64,000 bases of DNA from an uncultured Campylobacter sp. (GCF_905372745.1 NZ_CAJPQR010000005.1:1-64000), one strand, 5' to 3'; numbered from the stretch's first letter, positions 53,733-62,280 are shown. Program-made: numbers and translations. Notes: generated from the letters alone by a model not told the origin.

Positions 53733-54362
53733 TGAACGAAAACGATGTGGTGCATCGTTTTCGCATCATAGAAGTGAAGCTTAAACGATAAGCTTCCCGG
53801 ATTTCCGGCGGGGGCATCGTTGTTGCATCCTAGAAAATGTAATCTAGTTTGGTAGACTTGTCGTATTTACGACGGGGTAGCGTTTTAGATTACTTTGAAA
53901 TAAAGTTTGAATTGATGGGCTTGTTTTTGTAGCAAGATGTCAATTCGATATCATTAAAATGTAGTCTAATTCGGTAGCCTTGTCGTGTTTGCGACGAGGC
54001 GGCGTTTCGGATTGCGTTGAAATGAAATTTGACTAGGCATCTTTTCGTAGTTTATAAGATTTACGAACAACTTTCGCCGTCAAATTTATAAAATTTAAAA
54101 ACGGAAGCTCAAATTTAAAAAGCTTCCCGAATTTAGCTCGGCTTGCAAATTTGCCCGAATTTGCCAAAGCTAAATTTAAAAACGACGATGTCAAATTTGA
54201 CGTTAAATTTTGGAAAGTAACTCCAAAAAACAAGTCAAATTTGACGAGAAAATTAAAGTGTTTGAAGCGGTTTTTATCGCTTCGATTCATTTCTATTTTT
54301 ATGGTATTGCGGTATCCATTCGTAAAAGTAGACATACCCTAGACAAGTAAAAAAGGAAAAAA
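53733..54362 (+). other. Structured non-coding insertion inside the spc operon (rpsH-rplF)
   Basis: About 630 bp where C. jejuni, to my knowledge, has almost none. Contents in order: an 11-bp perfect hairpin (CGAAAACGATG, loop TGGTG, 53737-53763); GAAGCTT/AAGCTTC with a 7-nt loop (about 53775-53795); a small CCGG/CCGG stem; a tandem duplication with period 122 bp (units at 53834 and 53956), each with an outer stem enclosing a GTCGT-type hairpin; then about 300 bp of A+T-rich DNA. No open frame with protein character; a 100-aa minus-strand frame and a 63-aa plus-strand frame are low-complexity. Confidence 0.7.
53834..54038 (+). repeat. Tandem duplication with conserved RNA-like fold
   Basis: Unit 1 from 53834 and unit 2 from 53956 align without gaps over about 80 bp with roughly 75-80% identity by eye. 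Outer stem in unit 1: GTAATCTA (53839-53846) with TAGATTAC (53886-53893). Unit 2 keeps it with changed bases: GTAGTCT (53961-53967) with GGATTGC (54009-54015), including G-U pairs. Inner hairpins: GTCGTATTTACGAC (53860-53873) and GTCGTGTTTGCGAC (53982-53995). Paired changes that keep the stem argue for selection on RNA. Confidence 0.7.
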
Positions 54363-54899
54363 ATGTCACGTATAGGAAAACAGCCGATAGCTATTCCAAG
54401 CGGAGTAGAAGTCAGCGTAGAAGGCAACGTCCTTAAATTTAAAAAAGGCGCTCATTTAAAAGAGCTTGACACAAAGGGGCACGTAGACGTTAAAGTCGAG
54501 GATGCTCACATAGTATTTTCTCCAAAGAGCGACGAGAGACAAGATAGAGCCTACTGGGGCACTTATAGAGCGCTTGCAAACAATATCGTCATCGGCATCA
54601 CAAAAGGTTTTGTTCGCCAGCTTGAGATAAACGGCGTCGGTTACAAAGCCGCTGCTAAAGGCCAAGTACTTGAGCTTACTTTAGGATTTTCTCACCCGAT
54701 AAATCACGAAGTGCCAAAAGGCGTCGAAATCAGCGTAGAGAAAAACATCATAACTATCAAAGGCGACGATAAGCAAGTGGTCGGTCAGATCGCGGCTCAA
54801 GTCAGGGCGTATAGACCGCCTGAACCGTATAAGGGCAAAGGCGTTAAATACGTAGAAGAGCGCATCATCCGCAAAGCCGGCAAGACATCTAAGAAGTAA
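54363..54899 (+). CDS. rplF: 50S ribosomal protein L6
   Basis: 178 aa; MSRIGKQPIAIPSGVEVSV start and YKGKGVKYVEERIIRKAGK end, the L6 C-terminal signature. It lies after the structured spacer, with AAAAAGGAAAAAA as ribosome site. Confidence 0.97.
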   Translation: MSRIGKQPIAIPSGVEVSVEGNVLKFKKGAHLKELDTKGHVDVKVEDAHIVFSPKSDERQDRAYWGTYRALANNIVIGITKGFVRQLEINGVGYKAAAKGQVLELTLGFSHPINHEVPKGVEISVEKNIITIKGDDKQVVGQIAAQVRAYRPPEPYKGKGVKYVEERIIRKAGKTSKK

Positions 54900-54909
54900 G
54901 GGATAGATA

Positions 54910-55266
54910 ATGACAGCAAATGTATTAAAAAGAAAACTCGCTCTTAGAATCAAGAGAAAAAGAAGAATCAGAGCCAAAATTTCTGGCACTGCGGTATTGC
55001 CTAGAATTTCTATCTTCAAGTCAAACAGAACTCTTTACGTCCAAGCTATCGACGACGTAGCAGCCGTAACTCTAGCGGCGGCAGACGGCAGAAAACTAGG
55101 CGTAAAAGCAAACAAAGAGGGCGCCGTAACTTTGGCTAAAGAATTTGCAAAAACTCTAAAAGCTAAAAAAATAGAAACGGCATTATTCGACAGAAACGGC
55201 TATTTGTATCACGGTGTTATAGCGGCTTTTGCGGACGCATTACGTGAAAACGGTATCAAACTATAA
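54910..55266 (+). CDS. rplR: 50S ribosomal protein L18
   Basis: 118 aa; basic N-terminus (KRKLALRIKRKRRIRAKI) and FDRNGYLYHGVIAAFADALR end. Binds 5S rRNA with L5 and L25. Confidence 0.97.
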   Translation: MTANVLKRKLALRIKRKRRIRAKISGTAVLPRISIFKSNRTLYVQAIDDVAAVTLAAADGRKLGVKANKEGAVTLAKEFAKTLKAKKIETALFDRNGYLYHGVIAAFADALRENGIKL

Positions 55267-55277
55267 GGAAAATCGCT

Positions 55278-55721
55278 ATGGAAAAATATAACAGAGAAGA
55301 ATTCGAAGAAGTAATGGTTGATATCGGCCGCGTTACAAAGGTCGTAAAAGGCGGTCGTAGATTTAGATTTACGGCTCTTGTCGTAGTAGGAAACAGAAAC
55401 GGTCTAGTGGGCTTTGGCTTCGGTAAAGCAAAAGAGGTGCCGGACGCTATGAGAAAAGCCGTCGACGACGCGTTTAAAAACATCATCGAGGTAAAAAGAA
55501 AAGGCTCGACTATACCTCACGACGTAGAGGTTAAATTTAACGCTAGCCGCGTTTTGCTTCGCCCTGCTAGCGAAGGTACAGGCGTGATCGCGGGCGGTAG
55601 CGCCCGTCCTATTTTAGAGCTTGCGGGCATCAAGGACATCCTAACAAAATCGCTTGGCTCAAACAACTCGGCAAACGTCGTTCGCGCTACTTTAAAAGCG
55701 CTAAGCATGCTTAAAGGCTAA
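55278..55721 (+). CDS. rpsE: 30S ribosomal protein S5
   Basis: 147 aa; VVKGGRRFRFTALVVVGNRN, VGFGFGKAKEVPDAMRKA and GTGVIAGGSARPILELAGI are all S5 motifs. rpmD (L30), which follows rpsE in many bacteria, is absent, as in other epsilonproteobacteria. Confidence 0.97.
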   Translation: MEKYNREEFEEVMVDIGRVTKVVKGGRRFRFTALVVVGNRNGLVGFGFGKAKEVPDAMRKAVDDAFKNIIEVKRKGSTIPHDVEVKFNASRVLLRPASEGTGVIAGGSARPILELAGIKDILTKSLGSNNSANVVRATLKALSMLKG

Positions 55722-55730
55722 GGAGAAGAT

Positions 55731-56132
55731 ATGGGACTAGAAAATTTAAAACCTGCCGAGGGCTCGACTAGGCAAACCAAAAGACTAGGTCGCGGTCAAG
55801 GTAGCGGTCAAGGTAAAACCGCGGGCAAAGGACACAAAGGTCAAAGAGCTAGAAAAGGCTACAACGAGAAAAGAGGCTTCGAGGGCGGTCAGCAACCGCT
55901 TCAAAGACGCCTTCCAAAGGTAGGCTTCACTTCTAAATTTGAAAAACCTTACGTAATCAACGTAGAAAAAATCGTTGCGGTAAAAGAGCTAAGCGAGATC
56001 ACTATCGCTACTATCGCTACCGTACATAAAATTTCAAGCAGCGTCAAGAAAATCAAATTGATCGGAGTGAGCGCGAAAGATTTGGCTTCGAAAATCAAAG
56101 ACGAGAACGTAACCGTTAGCGGACGTGCGTAA
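55731..56132 (+). CDS. rplO: 50S ribosomal protein L15
   Basis: 133 aa with the Gly/Lys-rich start RLGRGQGSGQGKTAGKGHKG and GFEGGQQPLQRRLPKVGF. Its stop overlaps the secY start by one base. Confidence 0.96.
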   Translation: MGLENLKPAEGSTRQTKRLGRGQGSGQGKTAGKGHKGQRARKGYNEKRGFEGGQQPLQRRLPKVGFTSKFEKPYVINVEKIVAVKELSEITIATIATVHKISSSVKKIKLIGVSAKDLASKIKDENVTVSGRA

Positions 56133-57394
56133 TGAATAAGACATTGACCAACAAGATTTTAATCACGTTGGCATTTTTATTTGCTTACAGGATACTGGCA
56201 TACGTGCCGGTTCCTGGCGTAAACGTCAATGTTATTAAAGAGTTTTTCGATTCGAATTCCTCAAATGCGCTTGGACTATTTAATATGTTCAGCGGTAAGG
56301 CGGCAGAGCGCCTTAGCATCATCTCTCTAGGCATTATGCCATACATCACGGCATCTATCATTATGGAGCTTTTAGCGGCTACCTTTCCAAATTTAGGCAA
56401 GATGAAAAAAGATCGCGACGGCATGCAAAAATATATGCAGATCATCCGCTATGCTACTATTGTTATTACCCTTGTTCAAGCAGTGGGCGTCAGTATGGGG
56501 CTTCAGAGTCTTCACGGCAGAGGCGGAGAGGACGCGATAATGATAGATATGAATTTATTTATCGCCATCGCAGCGGCTTCGATGCTAACGGGAACTATGC
56601 TTTTGATGTGGATAGGCGAGCAGATCACTCAGCGCGGTATCGGCAACGGTATCAGCCTTATCATCTTCGCAGGTATCGTTAGCGGCATACCTTCAGCCAT
56701 CGGCGGAACGGTAAATTTGGTAAATACGGGTGAGATGAACTTCCTCGTGGTTATCGGAATTTTGCTTGTTATCTTGGTTACGGTAGGCATAGTTATCTAT
56801 GTCGAGATGGGCGAGAGACGCGTGCCGGTGAGCTATTCGCGTAAGGTAGTGATGGAAAATCAAAACAAACGCATCATGAACTATATACCTATCAAGGTAA
56901 ATTTAAGCGGCGTTATTCCTCCGATTTTCGCCAGTGCGATTTTGATGTTCCCAAGCACCATTTTGCAGGCCAGTACAAATCCTTACATCCAAGCTATTCA
57001 CGATTTTTTAAATCCAAATAGCTATTTTTTCAACTTTTTAACGTTCTTGCTGGTTGTATTTTTTGCATATTTTTACGCTTCGATAGCGTTTAACGCAAAA
57101 GATATCAGCGAAAATTTAAAAAGACAGGGCGGATTTATCCCGGGTATTAGACCGGGCGAGGGTACGGCCGGATATCTAAACGAAGTCGCATCGAGGCTAA
57201 CTTTTAGCGGAGCGATCTATCTCGGACTTATCTCGACGCTGCCTTGGGTGCTTGTTAAATTTATGGGCGTTCCGTTTTATTTCGGCGGTACGTCGGTACT
57301 GATCGTAGTTTCTGTCGCGCTTGATACGATGCGAAGGATAGAAGCTCAAATTTATATGAATAAATATCAAACTCTAAGTGCGGTAGGTTTGTAA
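56132..57394 (+). CDS. secY: Protein translocase subunit SecY
   Basis: 420-aa inner-membrane channel of the Sec translocon, with ten membrane spans. Motifs include the plug/TM2 region GLFNMFSGKAAERLSIISLG, GERRVPVSYSRKV in the cytosolic loop that contacts SecA and the ribosome, and RPGEGTAGYLNEVASRL-type loop near the end. Overlaps rplO and map by one base each. Confidence 0.97.
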   Translation: MNKTLTNKILITLAFLFAYRILAYVPVPGVNVNVIKEFFDSNSSNALGLFNMFSGKAAERLSIISLGIMPYITASIIMELLAATFPNLGKMKKDRDGMQKYMQIIRYATIVITLVQAVGVSMGLQSLHGRGGEDAIMIDMNLFIAIAAASMLTGTMLLMWIGEQITQRGIGNGISLIIFAGIVSGIPSAIGGTVNLVNTGEMNFLVVIGILLVILVTVGIVIYVEMGERRVPVSYSRKVVMENQNKRIMNYIPIKVNLSGVIPPIFASAILMFPSTILQASTNPYIQAIHDFLNPNSYFFNFLTFLLVVFFAYFYASIAFNAKDISENLKRQGGFIPGIRPGEGTAGYLNEVASRLTFSGAIYLGLISTLPWVLVKFMGVPFYFGGTSVLIVVSVALDTMRRIEAQIYMNKYQTLSAVGL

Positions 57395-58152
57395 TGGCTA
57401 TAACCATCATGCAGCCAAACGACATAGAGAAGATGCGAGCGGCGAATAAAATCGTCGCTCAAACCCTCGATTACGTAGAAAGCGTGATCAAGCCCGACAT
57501 CTCACTGCTCGAAATAGATAAAATTTGCGACGATATGATAAGGGCTGCGGGCGCAAAGCCGGCATTTAAGGGGCTTTACGGCTTTCCAAACGCCGCTTGT
57601 ATCAGCGTAAACGAAGTAGTCATCCACGGCATCCCGAACGAATACAAACTGCAAGAAGGCGACATCGTAAGCGTCGATATCGGCTCAAATTTGAACGGGT
57701 ATTTCGGCGACTCGGCTAGGACTTGGGGCGTGGGTCAAATTTCGCGCGAGGACGAAAAGCTGATCGCTTGCGCCAAAGACGCGCTATATTTTGCGATAGA
57801 TACCGTAAAAGCGGGAATGCACTTTAAAGAGCTTAGTTTTGAAATCGAGAAATTTATAAGAGCTCGCGGATTCGTTCCTTTAACTGGATTTTGCGGTCAC
57901 GGCATCGGTAGACGCCCGCACGAAGATCCACAAATTTTAAATTATTTAGAGGGCGGCAGTCCAAAATCGGGACCAAAAATCAAAAACGGAATGGTATTTT
58001 GCGTGGAGCCGATGATCTGTCAAAAAGACGGCACTCCAGTGATCGGTCACGACAAATGGAAAGTAACCAGCAAAGACGGGCTAAGAACCAGCCACTACGA
58101 GCACTGTATGGCAGTCGTAAACGGACGCGCAGAAATCTTAAGTCTGGCGTAA
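57394..58152 (+). CDS. map: Methionine aminopeptidase, type I
   Basis: 252 aa. Removes the initiator Met. Metal ligands are in SVDIGSNLNGYFGDSART (two Asp), GFCGHGIGRRPHEDP (His), VFCVEPMIC (Glu) and the late HYEHCMAVV (Glu). NEVVIHGIPN supplies the substrate His. Start overlaps secY stop (TAATG). Confidence 0.96.
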   Translation: MAITIMQPNDIEKMRAANKIVAQTLDYVESVIKPDISLLEIDKICDDMIRAAGAKPAFKGLYGFPNAACISVNEVVIHGIPNEYKLQEGDIVSVDIGSNLNGYFGDSARTWGVGQISREDEKLIACAKDALYFAIDTVKAGMHFKELSFEIEKFIRARGFVPLTGFCGHGIGRRPHEDPQILNYLEGGSPKSGPKIKNGMVFCVEPMICQKDGTPVIGHDKWKVTSKDGLRTSHYEHCMAVVNGRAEILSLA

Positions 58153-58203
58153 AATTTTAAAATTTACAAATCGTTCGCGCGACTTGTAAATTTTAAAATT
58201 TTA
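58151..58203. terminator. Long perfect hairpin between map and infA
   Basis: A 19-bp perfect inverted repeat (58151-58169 and 58184-58202, A+T-rich) with an inner TCG/CGA stem and small loop, right at the map stop. It is followed by mixed T-rich DNA. It may be a bidirectional attenuator, or an RNase processing site separating the spc part from the infA-rpmJ-rpsM part. Confidence 0.5.
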
Positions 58204-58277
58204 ATTTGTGGTGAGTTAAAATTTTAATTTCGAACTTCCGCCCAGCGGCGAAAGTAAATTTAACAAAAAGGAGTTAA

Positions 58278-58496
58278 GTGGCAAAAGACGACGTCATAGA
58301 GATTGACGGCAACGTCATCGAGGCGCTGCCAAACGCGACGTTTAAGGTCGAGCTCGACAACAAACACGTGATTTTGTGTCATATTGCGGGCAAGATGAGG
58401 ATGCATTATATAAAAATAATGCCTGGAGACCGCGTAAAGGTGGAACTAACGCCTTACAGTCTGGATAAGGGTAGGATAATTTACCGACATAAGTAA
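58278..58496 (+). CDS. infA: Translation initiation factor IF-1
   Basis: 72 aa, OB-fold; DVIEIDGNVIEALPNATFKV and AGKMRMHYIKIMPGDRVKVE. Starts at GTG with AAAAGGAGTTAA directly upstream. 125 bp past map, after the long hairpin. Confidence 0.96.
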   Translation: MAKDDVIEIDGNVIEALPNATFKVELDNKHVILCHIAGKMRMHYIKIMPGDRVKVELTPYSLDKGRIIYRHK

Positions 58497-58653
58497 GTTA
58501 AAAGCTAAATTTGGCTATACTCAGCCCCTTGCGACAAATTGCTGTATGAAGAATTGTTTTCAAAGCCCACCACTTGTTTTGAAAATAGTTGGTTTAAAAT
58601 TTCGTTAAACCTGATGCAGCCTAAAAGTGGAATTAAATTTTTAGGAGACTAGA

Positions 58654-58767
58654 ATGAAAGTTCGTCCTTCTGTAAAGAAGATGTGTGACAAGTGCAAAAT
58701 TGTCAAGCGCCAAGGCGTAGTTCGCATAATCTGCGAAAATCCAAAACATAAACAAAGACAAGGATAA
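58654..58767 (+). CDS. rpmJ: 50S ribosomal protein L36
   Basis: 37-aa zinc-ribbon protein, too short for many ORF callers. MKVRPSVKKMCDKCKIVKR with CxxC and a C..H pair near the end (ICENPKHKQRQG). TTAGGAGACTAGA supports the ATG. Followed 3 bp later by rpsM. Confidence 0.96.
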   Translation: MKVRPSVKKMCDKCKIVKRQGVVRIICENPKHKQRQG

Positions 58768-58770
58768 AGC

Positions 58771-59139
58771 ATGGCACGTATCGCAGGTGTGGATTTACCA
58801 AAGAAAAAAAGAATCGAATACGGTTTGACCTATATTTACGGTATCGGTCTTCACAAATCTCGTCAAATTTTGGATGCTACCAAAATTTCTTACGATAAAA
58901 GAGTAAACGATCTAACCGAAGACGAGGCTGCGGCTATCCGCAAAGAGATCCAAGAGCATCATGTAGTGGAAGGCGACCTTAGAAAAAGCGTCGCTATGGA
59001 CATCAAGGCTCTTATGGACTTAGGAAGCTACCGCGGTCTAAGACACAGAAAAGGTCTTCCGGTGCGCGGTCAAAAGACTAAAACAAACGCTAGAACTAGA
59101 AAAGGCAAGCGCAAAACAGTCGGCGCTGCGACTAAATAA
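58771..59139 (+). CDS. rpsM: 30S ribosomal protein S13
   Basis: 122 aa; ARIAGVDLPKKKRIEYGLTY start, helix-two-turn-helix, and basic tail with GQKTKTNARTRKGKRKTV. Contacts P-site tRNA. Confidence 0.97.
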   Translation: MARIAGVDLPKKKRIEYGLTYIYGIGLHKSRQILDATKISYDKRVNDLTEDEAAAIRKEIQEHHVVEGDLRKSVAMDIKALMDLGSYRGLRHRKGLPVRGQKTKTNARTRKGKRKTVGAATK

Positions 59140-59148
59140 GGATAAGCG

Positions 59149-59541
59149 ATGGCAAAAAGAAAAGTAGTTAAAAAGAAAATTGTAAGAAAAAGTATTGCTA
59201 AGGGCATCGTTTATATAAGCGCGACTTTTAACAACACTATGGTAACGGTTACCGATGAGATGGGAAATGCTATCGCTTGGAGCAGTGCTGGCGGACTGGG
59301 CTTTAAAGGAAGTAAAAAATCAACTCCTTACGCAGCCCAACAAGCAGTCGAAGACGCTCTAACTAAAGCAAAAGAGCACGGTATAAAAGAAGTAGGTATC
59401 AAAGTACAAGGTCCTGGCAGCGGCAGAGAGACCGCAGTCAAGAGCGTAGGCGCGGTAGAGGGTATAAAAGTAACGTTTTTAAAAGATATAACTCCGCTTC
59501 CGCATAATGGTTGCAGACCGCCGAAACGCCGCCGCGTATAA
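59149..59541 (+). CDS. rpsK: 30S ribosomal protein S11
   Basis: 130 aa; ATFNNTMVTVTDEMGNAIAW, SSAGGLGFKGSKKSTPYAAQ and the HNGCRPPKRRRV end, all S11 signatures. Platform protein near the Shine-Dalgarno helix. Confidence 0.97.
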   Translation: MAKRKVVKKKIVRKSIAKGIVYISATFNNTMVTVTDEMGNAIAWSSAGGLGFKGSKKSTPYAAQQAVEDALTKAKEHGIKEVGIKVQGPGSGRETAVKSVGAVEGIKVTFLKDITPLPHNGCRPPKRRRV

Positions 59542-59563
59542 TTAGAAATTTAGGAGAATTATT

Positions 59564-60190
59564 ATGGCTAGATATAGAGGACCCGTTGAAAAATTAGAAA
59601 GAAGACTCGGCGTTAGTTTGGCGCTAAAAGGCGAGCGTCGCTTGGCAGGTAAGAGCGCGCTTGACAAAAGACCTTACGCTCCGGGACAACACGGACAAAG
59701 AAGAAGCAAGATAAGCGAATACGGCTTGCAGCTTCGCGAAAAACAAAAAGCTAAATTTATGTACGGCATTAGCGAAAAGCAATTCCGCCGCTTATTCCAA
59801 GAGGCCGCTCGCCGCGAGGGAAATACCGGTGCACTTTTGGTGCAGCTTTTAGAGCAAAGATTAGATAACGTAGTTTACAGAATGGGCTTCGCGACGACTC
59901 GCCGCTTCGCTCGTCAGCTAGTTACTCACGGACATATTTTAGTAAATGGCAAGAGAGTAGATATTCCTTCTTACAGAGTCCAAGCAGGCGCTAAAGTAGA
60001 GGTTATCGAAAAATCTAAAAACAATCCGCAAATCGTTCGCGCGATCGATCTTACGGCGCAAACCGGCATCGTAGCTTGGGTCGACGTCGAAAAAGATAAA
60101 AAATTCGGAATTTTCACAAGAACTCCGGAAAGGGAAGAAGTCGTCATTCCTGTCGAGGAAAGATTCATAGTAGAGCTTTATTCGAAATAA
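59564..60190 (+). CDS. rpsD: 30S ribosomal protein S4
   Basis: 208 aa; ARYRGPVEKLERRLGVSL start, ARQLVTHGHILVNGKRVDIP (S4 domain) near residue 110. Primary 16S binder and, in E. coli, repressor of the alpha operon. Confidence 0.97.
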   Translation: MARYRGPVEKLERRLGVSLALKGERRLAGKSALDKRPYAPGQHGQRRSKISEYGLQLREKQKAKFMYGISEKQFRRLFQEAARREGNTGALLVQLLEQRLDNVVYRMGFATTRRFARQLVTHGHILVNGKRVDIPSYRVQAGAKVEVIEKSKNNPQIVRAIDLTAQTGIVAWVDVEKDKKFGIFTRTPEREEVVIPVEERFIVELYSK

Positions 60191-60204
60191 TAAGGGGTAT
60201 AACG

Positions 60205-61218
60205 ATGAGAAAAATTACCACATCAGCTTATATGCCTACCGAAATTTCAGTAGAGAGTATAAGCGAGAATGTCGCCAGAATAACCGCGTATCCGTTTGAG
60301 ACGGGCTATGCTGTTACTTTGGCTCATCCGCTAAGACGACTTTTGTATAGCAGCACGGTTGGATTTGCGGCTACGGGCGTCAAGATAGAGGGCGTATCTC
60401 ACGAATTTGATTCGATGAGAGGCATGCTCGAGGACGTAGCGCAGTTTATTATAAATTTAAAAAATATCCGTTTTAAGCTAAAAAACGAGTCTGAGCGTGA
60501 GGTGGTCGAGTATTCGTTTAAAGGTCCAAAAGAGATAAAAGCCGGCGATCTAAAAAACGATGTTATAGATGTTGTAAATCCGGACGCCTATCTTGCGACC
60601 ATAAACGAGGACGCGGAGCTTAAATTTTCCGTAATCATCCAAAAAGGTATCGGATACGTACCGAGTGAAGAGATAAGAGACAATACCGAAGAGGGTTATA
60701 TAGCTCTTGACGCGTTCTTTACGCCTGTTAAAAAAGCAGTTTACGAGCTAGAAAACGTCCTAGTAGAGGATAACCCAGACTATGAGAAGATTATTTTCAC
60801 GGTTACGACGGATGGACAGGTGGGGGCGATCGAGGCGTTTAAACACGCGATCGAGGCGATGTATCAGCAGATGTTGGTTTTTAAAGGCGTTTTAAATATC
60901 GACGTTTCGTCAGGTCTAAACGCTCAAACTTCAGGCAGCGAGCATGCAAAGCTGCTTCAAAGCGTAGAAGAGCTAAATTTGAGCGCCCGAAGCTTTAACT
61001 GCCTTGATAAAGCTGAGATTAGATTTATCGGCGAACTTGCTTTGATGGATGAAAACGAGCTAAAAGAGCTTAAAAATTTAGGTAAAAAATCTCTAGAAGA
61101 GATTAAGGCCGTTATGCAAGAGATCGGATATCCGGTCGGCGGCGACCTAGGCGGCGGCAAAGAGCAACTCAAGAAAAAGATCGCCGACCTAAAATCACAA
61201 ATGAGTGCAAAAGAGTAA
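60205..61218 (+). CDS. rpoA: RNA polymerase alpha subunit
   Basis: 337 aa. The N-terminal domain has HPLRRLLYSSTVGFAATGV for dimerisation and beta contact. The C-terminal domain (ELNLSARSFNCLDKAEIRFI, then LKNLGKKSLEEIKAVM) contacts UP elements and activators. Co-transcribed with rpsD and rplQ. Confidence 0.98.
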   Translation: MRKITTSAYMPTEISVESISENVARITAYPFETGYAVTLAHPLRRLLYSSTVGFAATGVKIEGVSHEFDSMRGMLEDVAQFIINLKNIRFKLKNESEREVVEYSFKGPKEIKAGDLKNDVIDVVNPDAYLATINEDAELKFSVIIQKGIGYVPSEEIRDNTEEGYIALDAFFTPVKKAVYELENVLVEDNPDYEKIIFTVTTDGQVGAIEAFKHAIEAMYQQMLVFKGVLNIDVSSGLNAQTSGSEHAKLLQSVEELNLSARSFNCLDKAEIRFIGELALMDENELKELKNLGKKSLEEIKAVMQEIGYPVGGDLGGGKEQLKKKIADLKSQMSAKE

Positions 61219-61229
61219 AAGGAATATAA

Positions 61230-61586
61230 ATGAGACACGGTCACGGATACAGAAAACTAGGTAGGACGTCGGCTCACCGCTCGGCTCTACTTAAAAACTT
61301 AGCTATCGCTATTATAAAAAGCGACAAGATAGAGACGACCCTGCCTAAGGCAAAAGAGTTAAGAAGCTATATCGAAAAGCTAATCACTAGAGCTAGAAAA
61401 GGCGACAGTAACGCTCATAGAGCAGTTTTTGCAAGCTTGCAGGATAAAGAAACTACGAATAAGCTAGTAACCGAGCTTGCTCCAAAATTCGTAGGCAAAA
61501 ACGGCGGATATACGCGCATCGTTAAGACTCGCGTTCGACGAGGCGATGCTGCTGAGATGGCTTATATCGAGCTAATTAAAGAATAA
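61230..61586 (+). CDS. rplQ: 50S ribosomal protein L17
   Basis: 118 aa; MRHGHGYRKLGRTSAHRSAL start and GGYTRIVKTRVRRGDAAEMA end. Last gene of the ribosomal superoperon. Confidence 0.97.
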   Translation: MRHGHGYRKLGRTSAHRSALLKNLAIAIIKSDKIETTLPKAKELRSYIEKLITRARKGDSNAHRAVFASLQDKETTNKLVTELAPKFVGKNGGYTRIVKTRVRRGDAAEMAYIELIKE

Positions 61587-61591
61587 TTTTT

Positions 61592-61613
61592 AGAGAGCTT
61601 CGGCTCTCTTTCT
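61592..61613 (+). terminator. Terminator of the ribosomal superoperon
   Basis: GAGAGC-TTCG-GCTCTC stem with the stable TTCG tetraloop, followed by TTTCT, a few bases past rplQ. Confidence 0.85.
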
Positions 61614-61774
61614 CTGCTTTATTCAAGATACAATTATATATAAACGACTTTTCAAAGAGATTAAATTTTAAGGTCTATTCTTTACTTCTTTGAAATCTCT
61701 TATTGACTTTTTGAAGCATTTACCTTTATTTTTAAGCATATAGCCGTACCGTCTTATTATCGCATTAGGGTTAA

Positions 61775-62035
61775 CTACGAATTTAATGCAAACAAAGGAA
61801 GCGTAAGCTTACAATGACAACTATTATTCCTGCAGATGACAAAGACTATAGTAAATTTTAGAAATGTGCACATAAGCCCTTTCAAATTTTTGTTGAAAAA
61901 TTTTAAGGAAAATTTTAAAAAATTATCCTTACCAGCAACATATGACAGTATTTGTTTTTCATTGTAGTCGTATTCGACAAACTCGTATTCTGATGAGTTA
62001 CGGCAAAATTGTGTTATAGCGAGCCATTTGGCCAT
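61775..62035 (-). CDS. Small hypothetical protein
   Basis: An 86-aa frame (MAKWLAITQFCRNSSEYEF). The first 40 residues have normal protein character; the C-terminal part has one hydrophobic stretch (CTFLKFTIVFVICR) and cysteines. No good ribosome site is seen and the neighbourhood is decayed IS DNA, so this may be a real orphan or a leftover. Confidence 0.35.
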   Translation of the reverse strand: MAKWLAITQFCRNSSEYEFVEYDYNEKQILSYVAGKDNFLKFSLKFFNKNLKGLMCTFLKFTIVFVICRNNSCHCKLTLPLFALNS

Positions 62036-62051
62036 TTTTTAATTAAATTCA

Positions 62052-62270
62052 GGTTAATTAATCTTAAGTAGATTTTTAACTACAAATTTCATATTACTAC
62101 TTTTGATACAATCCATCGATTGTAGCAGTTTTTGATATAAGTTTTTCTGTGTAGTTTTAGTATTGTATCTAAACTTTACTTCGCTTCGTTCGTAGCTGCA
62201 AGCAGAGCGCATTCCATTAAATGAAGCAATAAATTTTCTTTTTTTGACCTTCCTGCGATCGTTACGCTTG
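62052..62270 (-). mobile_element. Decayed 3' end of an IS1595-family element
   Basis: Read on the minus strand, it encodes KENLLLHLMEC, then after extra DNA FRYNTKTTQKNLYQKLL, matching KENFLLHLKEC and FRYNTKATQKSLYQKLL of the transposase at 28.5-29.3 kb. The outer end (GGTTAATTAATCTTAAG) matches that element's right terminal repeat with small changes. Everything upstream of this C-terminal part is gone or unrecognisable. Confidence 0.72.
62175..62199 (-). repeat. 25-bp dispersed repeat, copy inside the IS remnant
   Basis: On the minus strand this reads GCAGCTACGAACGAAGCGAA plus GTAAA. It matches 62436-62460 (opposite orientation) with one mismatch. It lies exactly in the extra segment that splits the IS remnant between the ..EC and FRYN.. 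codons. Confidence 0.65.
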
Positions 62271-62280
62271 AGAAGATCTA

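Noticed and set aside
53839..54015. Each repeat unit in the rpsH-rplF spacer looked tRNA-like (GGTAG near a D-loop, anticodon-like stem).
   Set aside because: The central hairpin has a 4-nt loop, there is no T arm (GGTTCGA) and no acceptor/CCA, so it is not a tRNA gene.
55266..55731. Missing rpmD (L30) in the spc operon, considered as a deletion.
   Set aside because: Absence of L30 after rpsE is usual for epsilonproteobacteria and not specific to this strain.
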